A stretch of DNA of 64,000 nucleotides from Coniosporium tulheliwenetii (taxonomy: Eukaryota > Ascomycota > Dothideomycetes): the NCBI GenBank assembly GCA_030247845.1, contig JAPDRP010000002.1, positions 434,001-498,000 of the forward strand, read 5' to 3'. The notes beneath the pieces are model-generated. The model was not told the origin of the DNA. It was given only the letters and a program-made list of their open reading frames with translations, and did not search any database. Numbering within the stretch: position 1 is the first letter of the stretch; every line of letters starts with the position of its first letter. A program made the translations under genes and the position numbers. Shown piece after piece: positions 60,009-64,000 of this stretch.

Positions 60009-61156
60009 ATGTATCAAAATCCAGCAGCCGGACGCTGGTCTTCCCAGAGTACCGATGACCCTGCGGTCGCAGAGTTCCACCGCAAACTTCCGGACTACAA
60101 TGTCACTCCGCTTGTATCGCTTCCGGATTTGGCAAAGGAGCTAGGTCTTAGCCATATCCTGGTAAAGGACGAGTCCCACCGATTCGGCCTGCCTGCATTC
60201 AAGATTCTAGGTGCATCCTGGGCCGTATACCGAGCAGTCGCCGCCAAAGTAAATCTGCCATCGACAACACCCTTGGATGAGCTCAGTACCGCCGCGAATG
60301 CCCATGGCGTCGAGCTTGTGTCATGTACGGAGGGGAACTGGGGTCGAGCGGTAGCCCGCATGGCCAAGTACCTCAGCATACCAGCCACAGTGTTTGTGTC
60401 GCAGAACATGTACAAGACCACGCTGGACCTGATCGCAGGTGAAGGCGCCAAGGTTTCCGTGGTCCAAGGCGACTACGATGCCTCGATCCAGGCTGCAAGA
60501 GACGAAGCTGGAAAGAGCAATGCGCTGCTGGTTATGGACACCTCGTGGCCTGGATATGAGGAGATCCCAAAGGTGAGATGGTTGGAACCCTGCTCGCCTT
60601 GTCCCCTCACAGACCTAACACCGAGCAATAGTGGGTCGTTGATGGCTACTCTACGATGCTTCTGGAAACCGATCGACAAGTGCATGAGATGACGGGCAAG
60701 GACGCAACTTGTGCCATAGCATCCGTAGGCGTGGGCTCGTTAGCACATGCCGTTGTCCAGCACTACAAGACTCAGGACCGCAATGCTACGGTTGTGACTG
60801 TCGAACCAGAGACAGCGGCGTGTCTGAAAACCAGTCTCGAGGCAGGCAAGATTGTGCCCATCGAGACTGGACACACGATCATGTCCGGCATGAACTGCGG
60901 CACAGTATCAGTAACTGCGTGGCCGTTTCTGAGGGACGGCGTTGATGCAAGCTTGACCGTCTCGGATGCTGAGGCGCATAGAGATACGCGATACCTGCAG
61001 AACAACGGCGTTCCATGTGGTCCATGTGGTGCTGCACCACTCAGTGCGCTGAGGAAGCTTTGCAAAGAGGAAGCGCTTGGTCTTGGCCCTGAGTCGGTTG
61101 TTGTGTTGTTTTCTACTGAGGCTTCTAGACCCTATCCTGAGCCTGAATCCACTTAG
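60009..61156 (+). CDS. Diaminopropionate ammonia-lyase-like PLP enzyme (fold type II)
   Basis: Predicted PLP-dependent lyase that would release ammonia from 2,3-diaminopropionate or a related beta-amino amino acid to give pyruvate. Exon 1 is 60009-60572 and exon 2 is 60632-61156; the intron (GTGAGA...CAATAG, 59 nt) restores YEEIPK|WVVDGYSTM. 362 aa, ATG at 60009 (gATGtatcaa); the upstream frame opens only with TTG. Family blocks: YNVTPLVSLPDLAKELG, VKDESHRFGLPAFKILGAS with the probable PLP lysine in AFKILG, SCTEGNWGRAVARMAKYL, ASVGVGSLAHAVVQHY (glycine-rich phosphate loop), SGMNCGTVS and GPCGAAPLSAL. Serine/threonine dehydratases are the alternative, but TEGNWGRAVA and MNCGTVS favour the diaminopropionate lyase group. 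No neighbouring pathway genes are seen. Confidence 0.85.
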
Positions 61157-62127
61157 ATGCATTTACTGTTGGCTCTGCTTTTCCATAACTCGGTTTTGGT
61201 AAATCGGTTCGGTGACCGCTAAACCGTCCATCCGAAACTCCCCAGGCAGACTTCATGGCTCGATCTTGTGAACGTCAGCTCAGTTGCTTCAGACAACATC
61301 TCAGTCACCTTGCCTCGGATAGGTAGACTCTTAGCGTTTCTTTTCTCTATCATTCCAATGTTCATGGACAATGCCAGAAGTAGAACCAGGCTAATCGAGA
61401 TCCCATTTGGTTGCTTCCCTAGTCCCTATCCCGTAGTAATCGATAGAGCGTTTTGTGCTTTTCTTATGCTATGTCCCCAACATCTTTAACCCGAGGCGTG
61501 TCACCCTCAACAGTTGTATCGTTTCAAGTGCTCATCTGCGCCGCACGCTCCATAGGGTCAGCTTTAGCGGTCTGGCCTGTCTTGTGTGAAGTTCATGGGG
61601 ACTCTTGGTGCGAATACCGAACGCGGGTTTCTGGCTTGAAGCCTTACAGCGCGAGACCGAGCGCGCGTCGGATGTTCTTTGGCAGCACCAGCGGGTGCGT
61701 GAGTCTATCCACGTTTTGGGGAGGGCTTCGTCTACTTCTACTTGCAGATGAAGTCGCAGCAGAGTCCAGCAAGCGCACCTGTGGTATCGTCATCTTTCCT
61801 ACCCGCCGCGGGTACGGCTTCTCTTCTTACAAGCAAAACTTCACTCATGGTGCGAATAAAGCGCATCGGAAATCAATAACCATCGAAGACAAGGGTGCAT
61901 TTGTCAATCCTAGGTACACGGACCCAAAGACCGGACTACGAGGAGCAAACCACGTGGTGAACTATAGCAGTATGCATCCCTTAAGCCTTGTAGCTGCCAG
62001 GTCTAGAGATATCACTGCCTTCAGGGCATGACCCCCCTGGATTTTTAAAACAGACAAATCGCCCGGTTCCGATCAAAATTGTGCAAGTCCTTCCTCCCTC
62101 AGAATCCCACCTTCGGCAACAACCCAC
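61157..62127. other. Intergenic between convergent genes
   Basis: A 190-codon open stretch at 61453-62031 has no recognisable content and was not accepted. Confidence 0.45.
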
Positions 62128-64000
62128 TCACGACCCCATCTTCTCATACGTCGCCATCAAACTCCCAATAAACGTCGTGATCAACCTACTCCTAACGGCG
62201 CAGATATCCTCCGGAACAAGCCAAATCGTCGCGCCCATCTTCCTCGCAATACTAATCGCCAGCTTCGCATTCATGTACGCCTCCTCATCCGTCCTCCCAC
62301 TCGCCACGAGGTCATAGTCAACATACGCGCTCTTCATGCCATTCAGCACGTCCAGCAAGAACACACCAGTACCCAGACTCGGATCCTTGAAGCTGCGAAT
62401 GGAGCTGGACCTTCCGCCCTTCTTGACCATGTCGTTGGCCCAGCGCACCATATCCGCGTCCGTGATCTCGCGCTTGCCGAGGCGCTGCGCGAGCGCCGAG
62501 AGCGTGTTCACGATGTCCTTGCGCATGAGCTGCCAGACCATGCCGAGCGTGAGGGTGCGCTGGCCGTCGGTGATGTCGGCGCCCTGTATGCCGACGAGCG
62601 AGAAGTGGTTCTGCTTCCCGAGCTCGACGGCGTAGTTTGTGTTCTCGACTGCCTTGAAGCGCAGCATCTCGCCGCCGGACGCGGGGGCTTGTTCACGTGC
62701 CGCCAGTTCACACTGCCGGGAATCACTTTGTCGTACGCTTGGAGCAGGATGGTGCCGTCGCGCAGGTCATCGAAGAAGGAAACGACGGTCGGGCGCACGT
62801 CGAGGGAGTTGAGCCACAGGGTGAAGACGCGGGCTTCGCGCTCGCCTTCCGCGTCGAAGTCTTCGATGTCGGCTTTTTCTTCTTCGGTGATGGGGTCTAG
62901 CCCTGGGTGTGTGTTGAAGAGATTCGCGACAAAGGCGAGGTTGAGTTTCGGGTTGCCGGCGACGAGGGAGGTGGGGGTGAGGAATTTGCGGCAGTCGAGC
63001 TTGTCGGCGTTGTCGAGGACTTGTTCGGCGCGTTGCAGGAGGTCGCGGGTCTGGAGAGGGGCGCGGGAGCAGATTTCGGGCTTGAGCTGGTTGAGGAGGA
63101 CGGTGTAGTTTTCGCCGTCTTTGACGTCGTTAGAGAAGTTCGACACACTGCAACCCTATTAGTTCCCGAATGAGCTCCTGTGTGGTGGGCCTAGCTTACG
63201 TTCGGTGCCATTTTGCGTTCTTTAGATGGTAGTTGAACCAACGTAGCAGGATCTGCTCTGGGGGCAACCGTAGGAATTGCTCCAAAGTTTCATCCTCCTC
63301 GAGCAGCCTGTATAGTTCTGGATGTAGTTTGATGTCGATTTTACCCAGGAGACCTCTTCGGATTATCTGCCAGATCAGACCAAGGATGAGATGTTCTCGC
63401 ACTTCCATGATGTCTCCGCTGCCAATATTGACCACCGAGCATCCAATACCCTTCGCTGACTCAATAACAATGTTGTTATTCTCCGTCATGTGGAAGGCGT
63501 TGAGTGTCTTGATCTTCTTTCCAGGTCTGTTGAGTACACGCTCGTCAATCGTGTCTGGTACGCTGTCGTTGATCAACTTGGCAAGCACCAGCCCATCCTT
63601 ACACTCGTCGAACATCTCGAAGGTATCTGTGGGAAATGGCAGCCTGTTGCCAATGTCCGGGTCGCCAGCCAATACCGCATTGATGTGTCTTGTGAACTCG
63701 GTTCGCTCATCCTCGTTGATGGTGTGGGTAACGTTCGCGGATGAGCCTTGGACTTGTATTCTCCCGCCCCCTGTGGTGCCTCCGCCTGTGCTTCCTTTCG
63801 ACGCGTGTTTCGGAGATGCTGGCGGCGCATTGCCACTGTACCCACTCGGTCGGGAGGGTCCCGTCGACATGCGCTGCTGCGCGGGGAGGATTGACGGAGC
63901 TTGGAGATGAGCTGGCAAACGGGGCTATCAGCTTCGATCCATTCCGTAGCTTCCAGAGAGAACACTTACGTCCACGTAGTCTTCCAGTTCCACTCTTCTC
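62128..64000 (-). CDS. Fimbrin (Sac6-type actin-bundling protein), 5' end beyond window, two frame breaks
   Basis: Actin-filament cross-linker of patches and endocytic sites. Visible exons: 64000-63970 (RRVELEDYVD, end of the EF-hand region), 63911-63200 and 63147-62128. Introns 63969-63912 (GTAAGT...GCCAG) and 63199-63148 (GTAAGC...TGCAG). Calponin-homology blocks: INEDERTEFTRHINAVLAGD, FEMFDECKDGLVLAKLIND, AFHMTENNNIVIESAKGIG, LGLIWQIIRRGLLGKIDIKL, WFNYHLKNAKWHR, VSNFSNDVKDGENYTVLLNQ, FFDDLRDGTILLQAYD, NHFSLVGIQGADITDGQRTL and FIGSLMATYEKMGS at the stop. The frame breaks between KLRQSS and AQQRMSTGP at four G on + (63883-63886), and between VNKPP and the SGGEMLRFK block at five G (62683-62687). 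In each case one more base restores the family sequence. The EF hands lie beyond base 64000. Confidence 0.93.

Noticed and set aside
61453..62031. 192-codon open frame between the PLP enzyme and fimbrin
   Set aside because: No ATG start at the open end, no domain and no codon pattern suggesting coding.

Overview
The window is nuclear DNA from a filamentous ascomycete (Pezizomycotina; a Dothideomycete- or Eurotiomycete-like fungus is the best guess, from gene content only). The evidence is: genes broken by short 45-60 nt GT-AG introns with CTAAC/CTAAT branch sites; a HET-domain gene; an ApsA-type cortical anchor with a Num1/Mcp5 PH domain; inositol phosphorylceramide synthase; fimbrin; and several conserved fungus-only families. 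No rRNA, convincing tRNA or CRISPR was seen.

Layout. 0-8 kb: the edge of a phytase-like esterase gene (-), an M4 (protealysin-like) metallopeptidase (+), a two-exon membrane protein (-) and mitochondrial serine hydroxymethyltransferase (-). 8-16 kb is more accessory: a 2EXR/F-box-like protein, a decayed HET gene, a 407 bp hAT-type MITE with an exact 8 bp target duplication, and a small four-helix membrane protein. 16-20 kb and 25-27 kb are gene-poor. 20-32 kb: the ApsA-like anchor (-), the Hsp90 co-chaperone Cns1 (+) and a multi-exon fungal protein of unknown function (-). 32-41 kb: a single-pass Ser/Thr-rich surface protein, a polytopic membrane protein with a 12 nt microexon, and AUR1. 41-54 kb is a dense housekeeping block: RAD54, the mitochondrial ABC exporter ATM1, divergently transcribed AIM24, a Prp2-type DEAH splicing helicase and a small Arg-rich ORF. 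54-64 kb: a PXA-PX-Nexin_C protein, a divergent RING-like/ankyrin-like protein, a diaminopropionate ammonia-lyase-like PLP enzyme and fimbrin running off the right edge.

Themes. Mitochondrial functions recur (SHMT, and Atm1/Aim24 sharing one short promoter). Most genes are independent housekeeping units and no biosynthetic cluster is visible. The most striking signals are a RAD54 start codon split by an intron (unspliced RNA reads ATG-TAA), the MITE, a tandemly duplicated propeptide motif in the M4 peptidase, and a recurring defect: conserved genes repeatedly change frame exactly at runs of G or C, as if one base were missing. That last pattern looks like homopolymer under-calling in the assembly. 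It should be kept in mind before any gene here is called a pseudogene.
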